Shown: piece by piece, positions 16,685-25,124 of the stretch
Position numbering within the stretch: position 1 is the stretch's first letter
Layout: each line of letters opens with the position of its first letter
Notes under the pieces: generated by a model
Database searches by the model: none
The model's input: the letters and a program-made list of their open reading frames with translations, nothing else
Told to the model about the DNA's origin: nothing
DNA from: JAICXG01 sp036825615
GTDB lineage: Bacteria > Verrucomicrobiota > Verrucomicrobiia > Chthoniobacterales > UBA10450
Assembly: GCA_036825615.1 (NCBI GenBank)
Contig: DAISXY010000013.1
Span: 1 to 64,000 of the forward strand
Reading direction: 5' to 3'
DNA: 64,000 nucleotides
Made by a program: the position numbers and the translations under genes

Positions 16685-17587
16685 ATGCCGGTCGACTCGG
16701 AACCAGCGCCGGCTATCGAATCCAGTTACAAGGCGCGCGCGGTCGAGGGATTTCTCGACCTGCATTTCTATCGCAAAGTCGGTTACCGGCTGGCGCTGAT
16801 TTTTTCCCGGCTCGGAATGTCGCCCGCGCAGGTAACCTGGGCCGGGGCCGTGCTCGGGATCGCGGCCGGACATCTTTACTATTACCGCGATCTGCGCCTG
16901 AACGTCGCCGGCATGTTTCTCCACGTCTGCGCCAATGTCTTCGACAACGCGGACGGCCAGCTCGCTCGCCTAACGAACAAAGGAAGTCGCTTCGGCCGGG
17001 CGCTCGACGGTTTGGCCGATCATCTTGTCTTCGTCAGCATTTATGTTCATCTCGCGCTGCGTTACATTGCCGGCGGCGGCTCGGAGCTGGTCTGGCTGCT
17101 CGCGTTGGCTGCGGGCCTGAGTCACTCCGTCCAAAGTGCGGTCGCAGACTATCTGCGCAACGGCTGGCTTTTCTTCGCGGAAAAGAAAGCGCGCGCCGAG
17201 CTCGACCTTTCCGAATCGCTGCGGCATGACTTTGAGGCACTGAGCTGGCGCAAGGCGGCGCGAAAAAAGTTGCTCCTCCGGCTTTATCTCAACTACACCC
17301 GCGAACAGGAGTTACTCGTGCCCTGTCTCGGCGAACTGAAACGCGCGCTGATGGCGCGACCCGGCGCGGAAATTGCCGAAGCCTATCGCGCGGCGGCCGC
17401 GCCGATCATCCGCTGGCTAAACCTGCTCGCCACCAATCCGCGCATGCTCCTGCTTTTCGCGCTGCTCCTCGCGCGCCGGCCGACTTGGTATTTCGTCGCC
17501 GAGGTCAGTCTTTTCAATCTGCTCCTGCTCGAATTTCTCCGCCGGCAAAACCGCCTCTGCCGCGAGCTGATGAGCATCCCGTCGTAG
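16685..17587 (+). CDS. CDP-alcohol phosphatidyltransferase family protein
   Basis: A 300-residue integral membrane enzyme. The full catalytic signature is present: Asp87-x2-Asp90-Gly-x2-Ala94-Arg95-x8-Gly104-x3-Asp108-x3-Asp112 (DNADGQLARL to ALDGLADH). This binds the metal and the CDP-activated lipid or alcohol. Several hydrophobic helices surround it (about 50-65, 115-145, 250-290). It starts 23 bases after the oxoamine synthase and is probably co-transcribed. It would join a phospho-alcohol headgroup to a lipid. The headgroup is unknown. Its middle has a charged, helical insertion (about 165-215). Confidence 0.85.
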   Translation: MPVDSEPAPAIESSYKARAVEGFLDLHFYRKVGYRLALIFSRLGMSPAQVTWAGAVLGIAAGHLYYYRDLRLNVAGMFLHVCANVFDNADGQLARLTNKGSRFGRALDGLADHLVFVSIYVHLALRYIAGGGSELVWLLALAAGLSHSVQSAVADYLRNGWLFFAEKKARAELDLSESLRHDFEALSWRKAARKKLLLRLYLNYTREQELLVPCLGELKRALMARPGAEIAEAYRAAAAPIIRWLNLLATNPRMLLLFALLLARRPTWYFVAEVSLFNLLLLEFLRRQNRLCRELMSIPS

Positions 17588-17598
17588 CATGCCGGAAC

Positions 17599-17640
17599 AC
17601 AGGCATCCCTGCCTGTGCGGCAACCGGGCGTCTCGCCCGG
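17599..17640 (+). repeat. Dispersed double-hairpin repeat, copy B
   Basis: ACAGGC (17599-17604) pairs with GCCTGT (17611-17616), and CCGGGC (17624-17629) pairs with GCCCGG (17635-17640). It is the same layout as copy A at 8784-8827, in opposite orientation. It sits between two genes that otherwise look like one operon and could affect the transcript between them. Confidence 0.75.
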
Positions 17641-17745
17641 TGTCTCCAGCGCATTACCAGGGGAACACGCCGTGCCCCACCGCCGAAAAGGGCTCTGCGA
17701 CGGCGGATTTGATTGCCAGCCCAGAATCGAGCATCGTGCAGGGAG

Positions 17746-18411
17746 ATGGCACGCCGTTACGTCTCGAACAAGAATGAGTCGCTCCGCATGTTCGAGAGCG
17801 ATTTCATGGAGTTTTTCTCCCACGTTCACCCCGCGACCCCGCATGTCATCTATCTCCCGATTATGGCCTGGATGTTGTATCTCGCCGGCGCGCGTGGAAT
17901 TTCTCTCACCGCAATCGCCGCCCTGTTCGTGCTCGGGCTCATCATCTGGACCTTTGTCGAGTACGCGATGCATCGCTGGGTTTTTCATTACGACCCGAAA
18001 AGCAATTGGGGCCGGCGCCTCCATTTCATGCTCCACGGCGTGCATCACGATTACCCTAACGACGCCACCCGGCTCGTCATGCCGCCGGTCGTTAGTCTCC
18101 CCCTCGCGGTCATTTTCTACGCGCTCTTTGTCCTCTTCTTCGGGCGGGTTACTCCGGCGGTTTTTGCCGGGCTGCTCGCGGGCTATCTCTTTTACGACAC
18201 GGTTCATTACGCGACCCATCATTTCGCGATGAAACGTGGCGTCTGGCTCTGGCTGAAAAAATATCACCTCCGCCATCATTATCAGGATGACCAGATCGGC
18301 TTCGGCGTCAGTTCGCCGCTCTGGGATTATGTTTTCGGAACGCGCTCGGCCTCACGCCCGGCGGAGACGGCCGAGACCAAGGTGGCTTCGACCGCGGCAT
18401 GGCGCCGGTAG
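17746..18411 (+). CDS. Sterol desaturase/fatty-acid hydroxylase family, FA2H-like
   Basis: 221 residues from the ATG at 17746; a start at 17788 is also possible. The di-iron histidine clusters are complete: EYAMHRWVFH, HGVHHDYPND, HYATHH and HLRHHY. They lie between four hydrophobic segments. The HRWVFH and HGVHHDYPND forms match ceramide fatty-acid 2-hydroxylases (FA2H/Scs7), which hydroxylate the N-acyl chain of sphingolipids at carbon 2. It is downstream of the oxoamine synthase and the phosphatidyltransferase, and its end overlaps the GNAT gene by 13 bases. Together this is the strongest local support for sphingolipid synthesis. The substrate is inferred. Confidence 0.85.
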   Translation: MARRYVSNKNESLRMFESDFMEFFSHVHPATPHVIYLPIMAWMLYLAGARGISLTAIAALFVLGLIIWTFVEYAMHRWVFHYDPKSNWGRRLHFMLHGVHHDYPNDATRLVMPPVVSLPLAVIFYALFVLFFGRVTPAVFAGLLAGYLFYDTVHYATHHFAMKRGVWLWLKKYHLRHHYQDDQIGFGVSSPLWDYVFGTRSASRPAETAETKVASTAAWRR

Positions 18412-19562
18412 CAGTCTCGCCGGTCCTTTCTTCTTCGGACCGCGACGCTTTCATCAAGTTCCCCTGGCAAATCTACCGCGACGATCCGGCCTGGGTGCCG
18501 CCGCTCCTTCTCGAGCGGAAAGAATTTCTCGATCGGTCGAAGCATCCCTTCTTCGAGCATGGTGATGCGGCGCTTTTCCTCGCCCGGCGTGGCGACGAGA
18601 TCGTCGGCCGAATCATGGCGAGCGACGATCCGCATTACAACGCGCTTCATCGCAGCAACGTGGGTTGCTTTGGTCTTTTCGAAAGCATCAACGACCCGAT
18701 GGTGGCGGCCGCGCTCTTCGCTGCCGCGACTGACTGGCTGCGCGGCAAAGACCGAGGCGAGATCATGGGGCCGATTGATTACTCGACCAACTACGTCTGT
18801 GGCCTGCTGGTCGATGGCTTTCAATTTCCGCCCACTCTCCTGACTGCGCATAACCCACCGTATTACGCGGCCCTGATCGAAGGACTCGGCTTTACAAAGC
18901 TGATCGACTTTTACGCCTGGTGGTTCGATCAACCGCAGAACGCTGCGGTGCGTCTGCGCCGTCTCGCCAGCTCCCTGAAAAAGCGGCACACGGCCACGAT
19001 CCGCCACGGTGACCTGAAGAATTTTCGCGCCGAAGCCGAACGCATCCGTGAGATCTACAATGACGCCTGGAAAGATAACTGGGGCTTTGTTCCCTTCACC
19101 GAGAAGGAATTCCAGTTCATGGCGAAAGAATTGAAGCAGCTCGTCATTCCTGAGTTCACCCTTGTCGCGGAAGTGAACGGCGAGCCGGCCGGTTTCATCC
19201 TCTGCGTGCCGGACATCAACGTTGCGCTCAAGAAAATCAACGGCCGCCTAACGACCTGGGGCGTTCCGATTGGACTCGCCAAACTGCTTTACTACAAGAG
19301 CCGGATCCGGACCGCGCGCCTGATCGCGCTCGGGGTAAAGCCGAAGTATCGCCGCGGCGGCATCGCCGAAATGCTGGTGCTCGGGATTATTGAAGGAGCG
19401 ATGCTCGAGCGCGGCTACACTGGCGAGCTAAGTATGACCCTGGAAAACAATCATCTGATCAACCGTTTCCTATCCGCGATCGGCGCCCGCCGTTACAAGA
19501 CCTATCGAATCTATCGGCAGGAGATAGGAAACCTCATCGCGCGCACAGGTCGCCCAAGATAA
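18399..19562 (+). CDS. GNAT-fold acyltransferase candidate (possible bacterial ceramide synthase)
   Basis: A 387-residue protein, last of the plus-strand run and overlapping the hydroxylase by 13 bases. It opens with a conserved FPWQIYRDDPAWVPPLLLER segment and later has GEIMGPIDYSTN, HNPPYYAALIEGLGF and, in the C-terminal half, LGVKPKYRRGGIAEMLV, which resembles the acyl-CoA-binding R/Q-x-x-G-x-G/A loop of GNAT enzymes. I recall that the bacterial ceramide synthase of Caulobacter was also annotated as a GNAT-type transferase. The position after an SPT-like gene makes N-acylation of a sphingoid base a reasonable guess. No activity can be read from the sequence. Confidence 0.7.
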   Translation: MAPVAVSPVLSSSDRDAFIKFPWQIYRDDPAWVPPLLLERKEFLDRSKHPFFEHGDAALFLARRGDEIVGRIMASDDPHYNALHRSNVGCFGLFESINDPMVAAALFAAATDWLRGKDRGEIMGPIDYSTNYVCGLLVDGFQFPPTLLTAHNPPYYAALIEGLGFTKLIDFYAWWFDQPQNAAVRLRRLASSLKKRHTATIRHGDLKNFRAEAERIREIYNDAWKDNWGFVPFTEKEFQFMAKELKQLVIPEFTLVAEVNGEPAGFILCVPDINVALKKINGRLTTWGVPIGLAKLLYYKSRIRTARLIALGVKPKYRRGGIAEMLVLGIIEGAMLERGYTGELSMTLENNHLINRFLSAIGARRYKTYRIYRQEIGNLIARTGRPR

Positions 19563-19855
19563 CTTAAGAAACTTCTCGCGTTTACGATTCGCTCGGAACA
19601 CCGGCCAACGTTCTTTCCCCCCCGCCGTCATGTCATAAATCGCATCTTCGAATTCGATCCGCGGCGACCGCGCAATTGCTCGATTGACTCTCCGACTTGG
19701 CTCATTGCCGAATGAGGGACACGACTCCAGTGGCCGGTACTGCGAACCCGGCGCGTTGCGTCGCCCCCGAGCCCTGCCGCTGGTTTTCCGGGTCGGAATT
19801 GCGATTTTGATGGCTTTTTTCTTTTGGAAGAATCAAAGGCAAAATCGAACCCGAA
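19563..19855. other. Intergenic region downstream of the plus-strand lipid genes
   Basis: About 290 bases with no credible gene. The stretch from 20084 to 20227 is also empty. Confidence 0.5.
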
Positions 19856-20083
19856 ATGTTCCGCACCATGCAAACCTCGTTTCGAGCCGAAGAGAGCTTT
19901 CTACGGTCGTTCAACGCCGGTCCCCGGAGATGGAGCTGTTACCTCACTGATATTCTACCGGCGACGGGCGCTGCCCTGGTTTGGATTATCGTCCTTCCGG
20001 TTGCCGCTCTCTTTCTGTTGGCCGCCGCACTGGGACGCAGGATCGGCGAGATGACGCGGCGAATGTCGCGCGTTCCCACCTAG
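19856..20083 (+). CDS. Possible 75-residue single-pass membrane protein
   Basis: The frame carries one strong hydrophobic segment (GAALVWIIVLPVAALFLLAA) followed by a basic tail (RRIGEMTRRMSR). It lies alone between two convergent lipid genes. No ribosome binding site is visible at the first ATG or at the in-frame ATG at 19868. No family is recognised, and it may be a chance frame. Confidence 0.3.
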   Translation: MFRTMQTSFRAEESFLRSFNAGPRRWSCYLTDILPATGAALVWIIVLPVAALFLLAAALGRRIGEMTRRMSRVPT

Positions 20084-20227
20084 CAGACTGAAGCGGATCT
20101 ATCCGACGCAAGGATCGAGATGGCAAAGGTGGTGGTGCGTACCTTACCCTGTGTTCTCACGAGCAAGAGGAATCCCTTCTCCTTGGAAAACGTCAAGATA
20201 GGGCAGCACTCCAATTTCAGTTCAATG

Positions 20228-21259
20228 TTACACTGAGCTGGAGCCGGCCGGTGCGAAGTCACGCATCCGCTCGGCGCCGCCATTGCCACGCCGGGCGCGG
20301 CGGCTGGCGAGCATGCCAGTCAGTTCCCGGCCGGCATATTGCAAGGGATGACTTACGGCGAGCGAGGCCTCCGCCGTGCAATAAACTCCGCAGCCAGCCT
20401 GACAGCTCTTCTTCTGGTTGTAGGCCAGCAAATCCTCGGGCGTGATTTCCAGGATATGCCGCTCGGTTCGCACCTGGCTGCAAAGCCAGAACTTTCCGCG
20501 CGACGAGACAAAGAAATACTTGTAGCCGGCGACGCAGGTCCAATCCATCGGCTCCTGGCGCAGCATCTTTTTTTCATAGGCGAAAAGATTCCAGCTGCTG
20601 TGAATCTTTTGCCCGTTGCGTTTCAGTTCTTCCTCCTGCTCGATGAACCGCAACATCGGCGCGCTCGCGTCCGAGTTACGCATCGCGCGGCCATGAACCA
20701 GGTCATCGTGGACGACGCGGGCATGGACCGGGATGCCGCGATCGAGGCAGGTATCGATCACCTGCCCCATCTCATCGAGCGTTTCTTTGAAAAGAACACC
20801 GGCGACTTGCAGCCGCACTTTGGAGTCCTTGAACCAATCGAGCTTGTGCAGAATCGACTGCATCGACTTGCGCGTGCTCGCGATCGGCGTCATCCGGTCG
20901 ACGGAAATTTGCAGCTTATCGAGCCCGGCTTTCTCGAGGTCGGAGAGCAGCTCACGCGTGAGGAGAAACCCATTGGTCGACATGCTGACGGCGCAAAAGC
21001 CGATCGATTTCGCATAACGAACCAGTGCCGCAATCTCGGGGTGCTTGAGCGGCTCGCCTCCCTGGAAGCCGATGCGGACGACGCCGAGGCTGCGAATGTG
21101 GTCCATCCATTTCTCGAGGTCGGTCGCGGCGGGATGCGGGATCGAGTTGTCGTATTCGTTGCAATAGTGGCAGTCGAGGTTGCACTGCTCGGTCACATAG
21201 AGATGGGCGACCCAGGGTTTATGATCGAAAACCCGCACCGCCTGCCGTAGCGAGATCAT
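20228..21259 (-). CDS. Radical SAM protein with SPASM-like C-terminus (paralogue 1)
   Basis: A 343-residue protein. The SAM-cluster motif is Cys26-x3-Cys30-x2-Cys33 (CNLDCHYC), followed by GFQGGEPLKHPE (the GGE SAM-binding motif) and MSTNGFLL. The C-terminal part has further cysteines in a SPASM-like order: a Cys before YKYFFVSSRGKFWLCSQ, then SCQAGCGVYC. Such proteins use 5'-deoxyadenosyl radicals to modify peptides or small molecules. It overlaps the start of the nucleotidyltransferase fusion's stop by 4 bases (ATGA), so the two are co-translated. A second paralogue lies at 22678-23583. No precursor peptide was found nearby. Substrate unknown. Confidence 0.9.
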   Translation of the reverse strand: MISLRQAVRVFDHKPWVAHLYVTEQCNLDCHYCNEYDNSIPHPAATDLEKWMDHIRSLGVVRIGFQGGEPLKHPEIAALVRYAKSIGFCAVSMSTNGFLLTRELLSDLEKAGLDKLQISVDRMTPIASTRKSMQSILHKLDWFKDSKVRLQVAGVLFKETLDEMGQVIDTCLDRGIPVHARVVHDDLVHGRAMRNSDASAPMLRFIEQEEELKRNGQKIHSSWNLFAYEKKMLRQEPMDWTCVAGYKYFFVSSRGKFWLCSQVRTERHILEITPEDLLAYNQKKSCQAGCGVYCTAEASLAVSHPLQYAGRELTGMLASRRARRGNGGAERMRDFAPAGSSSV

Positions 21260-22602
21260 TGGTCGGTTATCGCTTCTGTGAGCACCGCGTCAAGTACTCC
21301 AGCATCGGCCGCGAGTACCGGCGCTGCCCTGCGGGTGCGATGCGCACGAATCACGAGCGAAGCGCGGATCACCTGCACGGTGGCCGAGATTGCCGCCCAC
21401 AGCGCCATCGCAACAAACGTCTCCGCCGCCAATCCGAGCACCAAGCCAAGCGCAAACATCCAGATGTAAACGTTCCGCCGCCCGCCGATGAGCCGGACGA
21501 TCCGGTTGAAATCGCCGAGCTCGTCGAGCGTTCGATCGCAGGCGCTGACGACGCTCAGCTTGCTCAAGCCCGCGACCGCCTCCGACGTCATCAAGAGCAA
21601 AAGATAAATAAAGGCGCCAGATAGCTGGTGCGAAATTTGCAGCGACCAGGCAATCGCGATCCACCACGAATGTTCGAAAAACGCATCGAACAGATGTTCC
21701 AGTTTTCCGATCTTCGATGTCTCGACTTTCACCCGCGCCTGTTTTCCGTCGAGTCCATCGAGGACGCCGACGGCGAGCGCGAGCAGCGTGCCCCAGCCCA
21801 GGCGGCCCGTGGCAAAAAGAACGGTTGCTGCCCACGCGACGAGATTCGTCAACCCGGTCAGCTGGTTCGGTGTAATGCTTTTCCCGGAAAGATGCCCGAT
21901 GAGAAAGTTTTCCACCGGCCCATGAACGATGGCTGGGAAATCGAGCGCGCCTTTTTGTGAGCCCTTGATCAGCAAACGCCCGGCTGTTTTGCGGCCTGCC
22001 GGGCCCGGGGCGGGAAACCACAACGGGCGCACCTCGCGCCGCATGCCCGCGAGATACCACGAGCGCGCTGCGATGTTCACCGTTCTGATCTCATCCTTCT
22101 CGATATCGCTTTGCAGCGCCGCCTCGACACTGCCCGTATGACGCCGAACCCAATCGCGCGAGACCAGCGCCGCGCCGCAAAGCCGACCCCGCCGCGTTCG
22201 CGTTGCGGAAGCGAGCAGCCGTTCCAGCTCGGCGGGAGGCGCGGAATCGAGCAGGGCGGTCGTCCGCTCTTTCTCGTCGAGCAGCTGAAGGAGCCGGGAA
22301 TCCAGGACGTAGTCGCCACGGATCACCAGCACTCTCTCGGCCTCGTTAGGCCACGCCGTCGCGATCTGTTCCACCGTCGCCGGGCCGCACCCGCGGCTTC
22401 GGATTTCCAGCTCCACTTGCGCACGATGGCGCGACGGTTTCGCCAGGGCAGCCCGCAACTGCTCCGGCACATCGGATAACACGGTCGCGCGCTTCAATCC
22501 GCAACGTTGCAGAATGCGCAGGAGCCGTTCGAGCAGGGGGACGCCACAGACCTCGACGAGCGCGCCCGGCGCCTCGGCGAGAATAAGACAATGATGACGC
22601 AC
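21256..22602 (-). CDS. Nucleotidyltransferase-like/CDP-alcohol phosphatidyltransferase fusion
   Basis: A 448-residue protein from a GTG start. Residues 1-190 follow a nucleotidyltransferase-like fold (LILAEA, then VCGVPLLERLLRILQRCGL and VLVIRGDYVLD), but the glycine-rich GxGxR nucleotide loop is missing. Residues 225-448 form a membrane CDP-alcohol phosphatidyltransferase. The first half of its signature is intact (Asp282-x2-Asp285-Gly-x2-Ala289-Arg290-x8-Gly299). The expected next two Asp positions are His303 and Ala307, with Asp306 and Glu310 next to them. Fusions of this type include the inositol-phosphate cytidylyltransferase/DIPP synthase enzymes. The free nucleotidyltransferase at 23585-24340 may supply the missing activity. 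Confidence 0.82.
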   Translation of the reverse strand: MRHHCLILAEAPGALVEVCGVPLLERLLRILQRCGLKRATVLSDVPEQLRAALAKPSRHRAQVELEIRSRGCGPATVEQIATAWPNEAERVLVIRGDYVLDSRLLQLLDEKERTTALLDSAPPAELERLLASATRTRRGRLCGAALVSRDWVRRHTGSVEAALQSDIEKDEIRTVNIAARSWYLAGMRREVRPLWFPAPGPAGRKTAGRLLIKGSQKGALDFPAIVHGPVENFLIGHLSGKSITPNQLTGLTNLVAWAATVLFATGRLGWGTLLALAVGVLDGLDGKQARVKVETSKIGKLEHLFDAFFEHSWWIAIAWSLQISHQLSGAFIYLLLLMTSEAVAGLSKLSVVSACDRTLDELGDFNRIVRLIGGRRNVYIWMFALGLVLGLAAETFVAMALWAAISATVQVIRASLVIRAHRTRRAAPVLAADAGVLDAVLTEAITDQ

Positions 22603-22677
22603 CGCGTTTTCCTAACAATCGCAGCACCTTTTGCAAGCTCTCTTGCTGCTCTTTACCTCTCGGCTGAGACTTGCCCG

Positions 22678-23583
22678 GTGTCGCTCAGCTTTTTTTCGCG
22701 CCTGCGCTTCAGTCCTTTTCTGGCCCAGATGGTGGTCATCCGGCGCTGCAATTTATCCTGCGGTTACTGCTCCGAATTCGACAAAACGAGCGCGCCAATC
22801 CCGTTCGAGATTCTCGTCCAGCGCCTGGAAAAACTGAAACAGCTCGGCACCTTCGGCATCTCCCTCACCGGCGGCGAGCCGACCCTTCATCCCGAGCTGC
22901 CGCGCTTGATCCAAAAATGCCGCGAGCTTGGCTTCCTCCGCACCGGCATGATCTCGAACGGTTTTTTTCTTCGGCCTGAGCTGATCAAAAAATTGAACGC
23001 GGCCGGGCTTCAGGAAATGCAAATCTCGATCGACGGCGTGCGGCGCAACGCGACGACCGAGAAAGTGCTCGACAATCTCCGCCACCGCCTCCTGGCCCTT
23101 CGCGAACACGCACGCTTTTGCGTCACCGTCAGCGGCGTGATCGGCGCCGCGCCGCCGGAGGAGGCGGAGGAAGTGGTGGCCTTCGCCAGGAAACTCGGCT
23201 TCACCCCGCGTGTCCTGCTGGTGCACGACCAGAACGGACAGCTGAACTTGCGACCGGAGGAGGTGAAGGCCTTTCAGCGCCTCGTCGAAACGCTGCCGAA
23301 AAGCTGGATGGATTTTTCCGGTTATCGCAAACGGCTGGTGCGCGACGGCGTCGCTCCCTTCAAGTGCCGCGCCGGCAGCCGCTATCTTTATATCGACGAA
23401 TTCGGGAACGTGCACTGGTGTTCGCAAACCCGCACCGTCTGGTCGAAACCGCTCCTCGAGTACACCGCGGAAGATTTGCGCGAGCAGTTCTTCACCTCCA
23501 AAGAATGCAACGCCACCTGCACCTTGGGCTGCGCCCGCTCGAGCAGCCAGCTCGACCATTGGCGCGCGCAGTGTTCCACTTAG
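22678..23583 (+). CDS. Radical SAM protein with SPASM-like C-terminus (paralogue 2)
   Basis: 301 residues from the GTG at 22678, chosen because it places the cluster at Cys24-x3-Cys28-x2-Cys31 (CNLSCGYC), as in paralogue 1, and avoids overlap with the divergent neighbour. In-frame starts at 22591 and 22507 also exist. The protein has SLTGGEPTLHPE, MISNGFFL and MQISIDGV. The C-terminus repeats paralogue 1: a Cys before SRYLYIDEFGNVHWCSQTRT, then CNATCTLGC. The shared CSQ-x-RT motif marks the two as sisters. It stands alone on the plus strand between minus-strand lipid genes and converges on the nucleotidyltransferase. Substrate unknown. Confidence 0.87.
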   Translation: MSLSFFSRLRFSPFLAQMVVIRRCNLSCGYCSEFDKTSAPIPFEILVQRLEKLKQLGTFGISLTGGEPTLHPELPRLIQKCRELGFLRTGMISNGFFLRPELIKKLNAAGLQEMQISIDGVRRNATTEKVLDNLRHRLLALREHARFCVTVSGVIGAAPPEEAEEVVAFARKLGFTPRVLLVHDQNGQLNLRPEEVKAFQRLVETLPKSWMDFSGYRKRLVRDGVAPFKCRAGSRYLYIDEFGNVHWCSQTRTVWSKPLLEYTAEDLREQFFTSKECNATCTLGCARSSSQLDHWRAQCST

Positions 23584-23584
23584 C

Positions 23585-24340
23585 CTAACGAACTACGGGC
23601 GCTTTGGATTTTGGCCCTGTCCTGCGCCCCAGTTCTTCCTCGGCCCGCTCGCGCATTGCCGTCGTGTCGACATCCTGCCACCACGCCGGGCCGATATCGA
23701 CCGCGCGCACCCGGCGATCGGCCGCCATCAGCCGCACTCCGTCAGCAAGACTGCAATCGCCATCCTTGCGCGCCGCGCGCAGGTATTTGAACAGCTCGTT
23801 AGGGCAAAGAAACACCCCGGTATCAATCGCATCGTAGCTAGCCAGGTCTTTCCCGATCGCGACCACCTGATCGCCGCGTGTTTGCACCTTCATCGCGTCA
23901 TCGAGATCAAAGATGGTCTCGAGCTTGCGATCGACCGCGAGATTCAGGACATCGCCCGCGCTGTCTTCGATCAGCCGCTCAAGCAAGGCGAGTTCGAAAA
24001 GATGATCGCCCATTAGGAGAAGAAAGGGCTCGGTCACATGACTGTCCGCGCAAAGGACCGAGAGCCCATTCTGTTTCTGTGACTCCGGGTTAAGAATCTC
24101 ATGCAGCCGCATGGACGGGGGAAGCAAGGGAGCGATCTGCGCCGGTAGCTCGCGCCCATGCGGACCGACAACGACATGCAAGTTCGTCACACCCGCTTTC
24201 TCCAGCGCTTCGACGAGGTAGGAAATAAGCGGTCGCCCACAGATCGAAATCAGCGGCTTCGGCAAATTCTCTCCCGACGCGCGCAGCCGCGACCCGCTCC
24301 CGGCCATGAGAATGACCGCGTCAGTTATTTCAGATCCCAT
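23585..24340 (-). CDS. Sugar/polyol-phosphate nucleotidyltransferase
   Basis: 251 residues from the ATG at 24338-24340. The N-terminus has an intact nucleotide loop (VILMAGSGSRLRASGENLPK) followed by PLISICGRPLISY. LLLMGDHLFE supplies the metal-binding Asp, and AWWQDVDTTAM closes the domain as in inositol-1-phosphate cytidylyltransferases and related CTP-using enzymes. It would make a CDP- or NDP-activated alcohol. Its start overlaps the SDR stop by 11 bases, within a four-gene minus-strand operon (ATPase, flippase, SDR, this gene). A CDP-inositol or similar headgroup donor is the likeliest product, by inference. Confidence 0.85.
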   Translation of the reverse strand: MGSEITDAVILMAGSGSRLRASGENLPKPLISICGRPLISYLVEALEKAGVTNLHVVVGPHGRELPAQIAPLLPPSMRLHEILNPESQKQNGLSVLCADSHVTEPFLLLMGDHLFELALLERLIEDSAGDVLNLAVDRKLETIFDLDDAMKVQTRGDQVVAIGKDLASYDAIDTGVFLCPNELFKYLRAARKDGDCSLADGVRLMAADRRVRAVDIGPAWWQDVDTTAMRERAEEELGRRTGPKSKAPVVR

Positions 24341-25124
24341 AATATTGGCGCAGGCCCCAGAGGCGCAGTCGCTGCGGGAGAAAGCGGAAAATGAAGGGCG
24401 CGACCTGCGCCTGGAAAAAGCCACCGACCGTGATCCGCGGGGGCGGGCTCTGCCCGTCAATCAGGCTGAGGACAGCGCGCGCAACTAAAGCCGGCGGCGG
24501 CGCGGACTTCATGTTGCGATCAACTGACTCCCAGGTCTTGCGCACACGCTTGTTATCGCTTGCGGCCTTCACCGCCGCTTCGTTGAAGTGCGTATTGATA
24601 TCCGCCGGCTGCAAATCCACCAGCCGGACCTTGTCGTTAGGCAACTCCAGTTGCAGCGACATGGTGTAGCTCGCCAGCGCCGCTTTCGCGGCGTTATAAG
24701 CTGCCATGAACGGCACCGGCAGGCGCGAAGCGAGCGAGCTGACGTTGATGATCAGTCCACCCCGCTCTTCCGCGCGCATCGCTTCGAGCGCGAGCCGCGT
24801 CAGCTCGATTTGGCCAAAGAGCAGCACCTCGAAGAAACGCCGCAGCTCGTTAGGCGAAAGCGCTTCCGCCGGTCCGAAGAAGCCGCTCCCGGCATTGTTG
24901 ATCACGACATCGAACTGCCCGGCCTCGTGCAACGCGGCACGGAAAATTTCGCCTAACGAATCGCGCTCTGCCAGGTCGAGCGCAATCCGGTGCATGCCCG
25001 GGAGCACGGGGACGCGCTCGGCTTTGCGCGCCGTGCCCCAGATTTCGTGGCCGGCGGCGCTCAGCGTTTCGGCGATCGCGCGCCCGATCCCGGAGCTGGC
25101 GCCGGTGAGGAAAATCTTCTTCAT
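24330..25124 (-). CDS. Short-chain dehydrogenase/reductase, possible 3-ketosphinganine reductase
   Basis: 264 residues from the ATG at 25122-25124, which overlaps the flippase stop by 4 bases (ATGA). Classical SDR features are present: TGASSGIG near the N-terminus, NNAG, and the catalytic Tyr-x3-Lys in YNAAKAAL. The C-terminus is hydrophobic (FFQAQVAPFIFRFL), suggesting membrane contact as in 3-ketodihydrosphingosine reductases. After an SPT-like enzyme, a keto reductase is the next expected step, and this is the only candidate in the cluster. General SDRs are very numerous, so the substrate is unproven. Confidence 0.85.
   Translation of the reverse strand: MKKIFLTGASSGIGRAIAETLSAAGHEIWGTARKAERVPVLPGMHRIALDLAERDSLGEIFRAALHEAGQFDVVINNAGSGFFGPAEALSPNELRRFFEVLLFGQIELTRLALEAMRAEERGGLIINVSSLASRLPVPFMAAYNAAKAALASYTMSLQLELPNDKVRLVDLQPADINTHFNEAAVKAASDNKRVRKTWESVDRNMKSAPPPALVARAVLSLIDGQSPPPRITVGGFFQAQVAPFIFRFLPQRLRLWGLRQYYGI

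Noticed and set aside
20339..21250. A 303-codon plus-strand frame opposite radical SAM paralogue 1
   Set aside because: Antisense shadow of a gene with a clear cluster motif; its translation shows no domain.
24341..24460. Longer N-terminus for the free nucleotidyltransferase
   Set aside because: The extra 40 residues are basic and uncharacteristic and would overlap the SDR by 131 bases; the ATG at 24340 begins right before the nucleotide loop.
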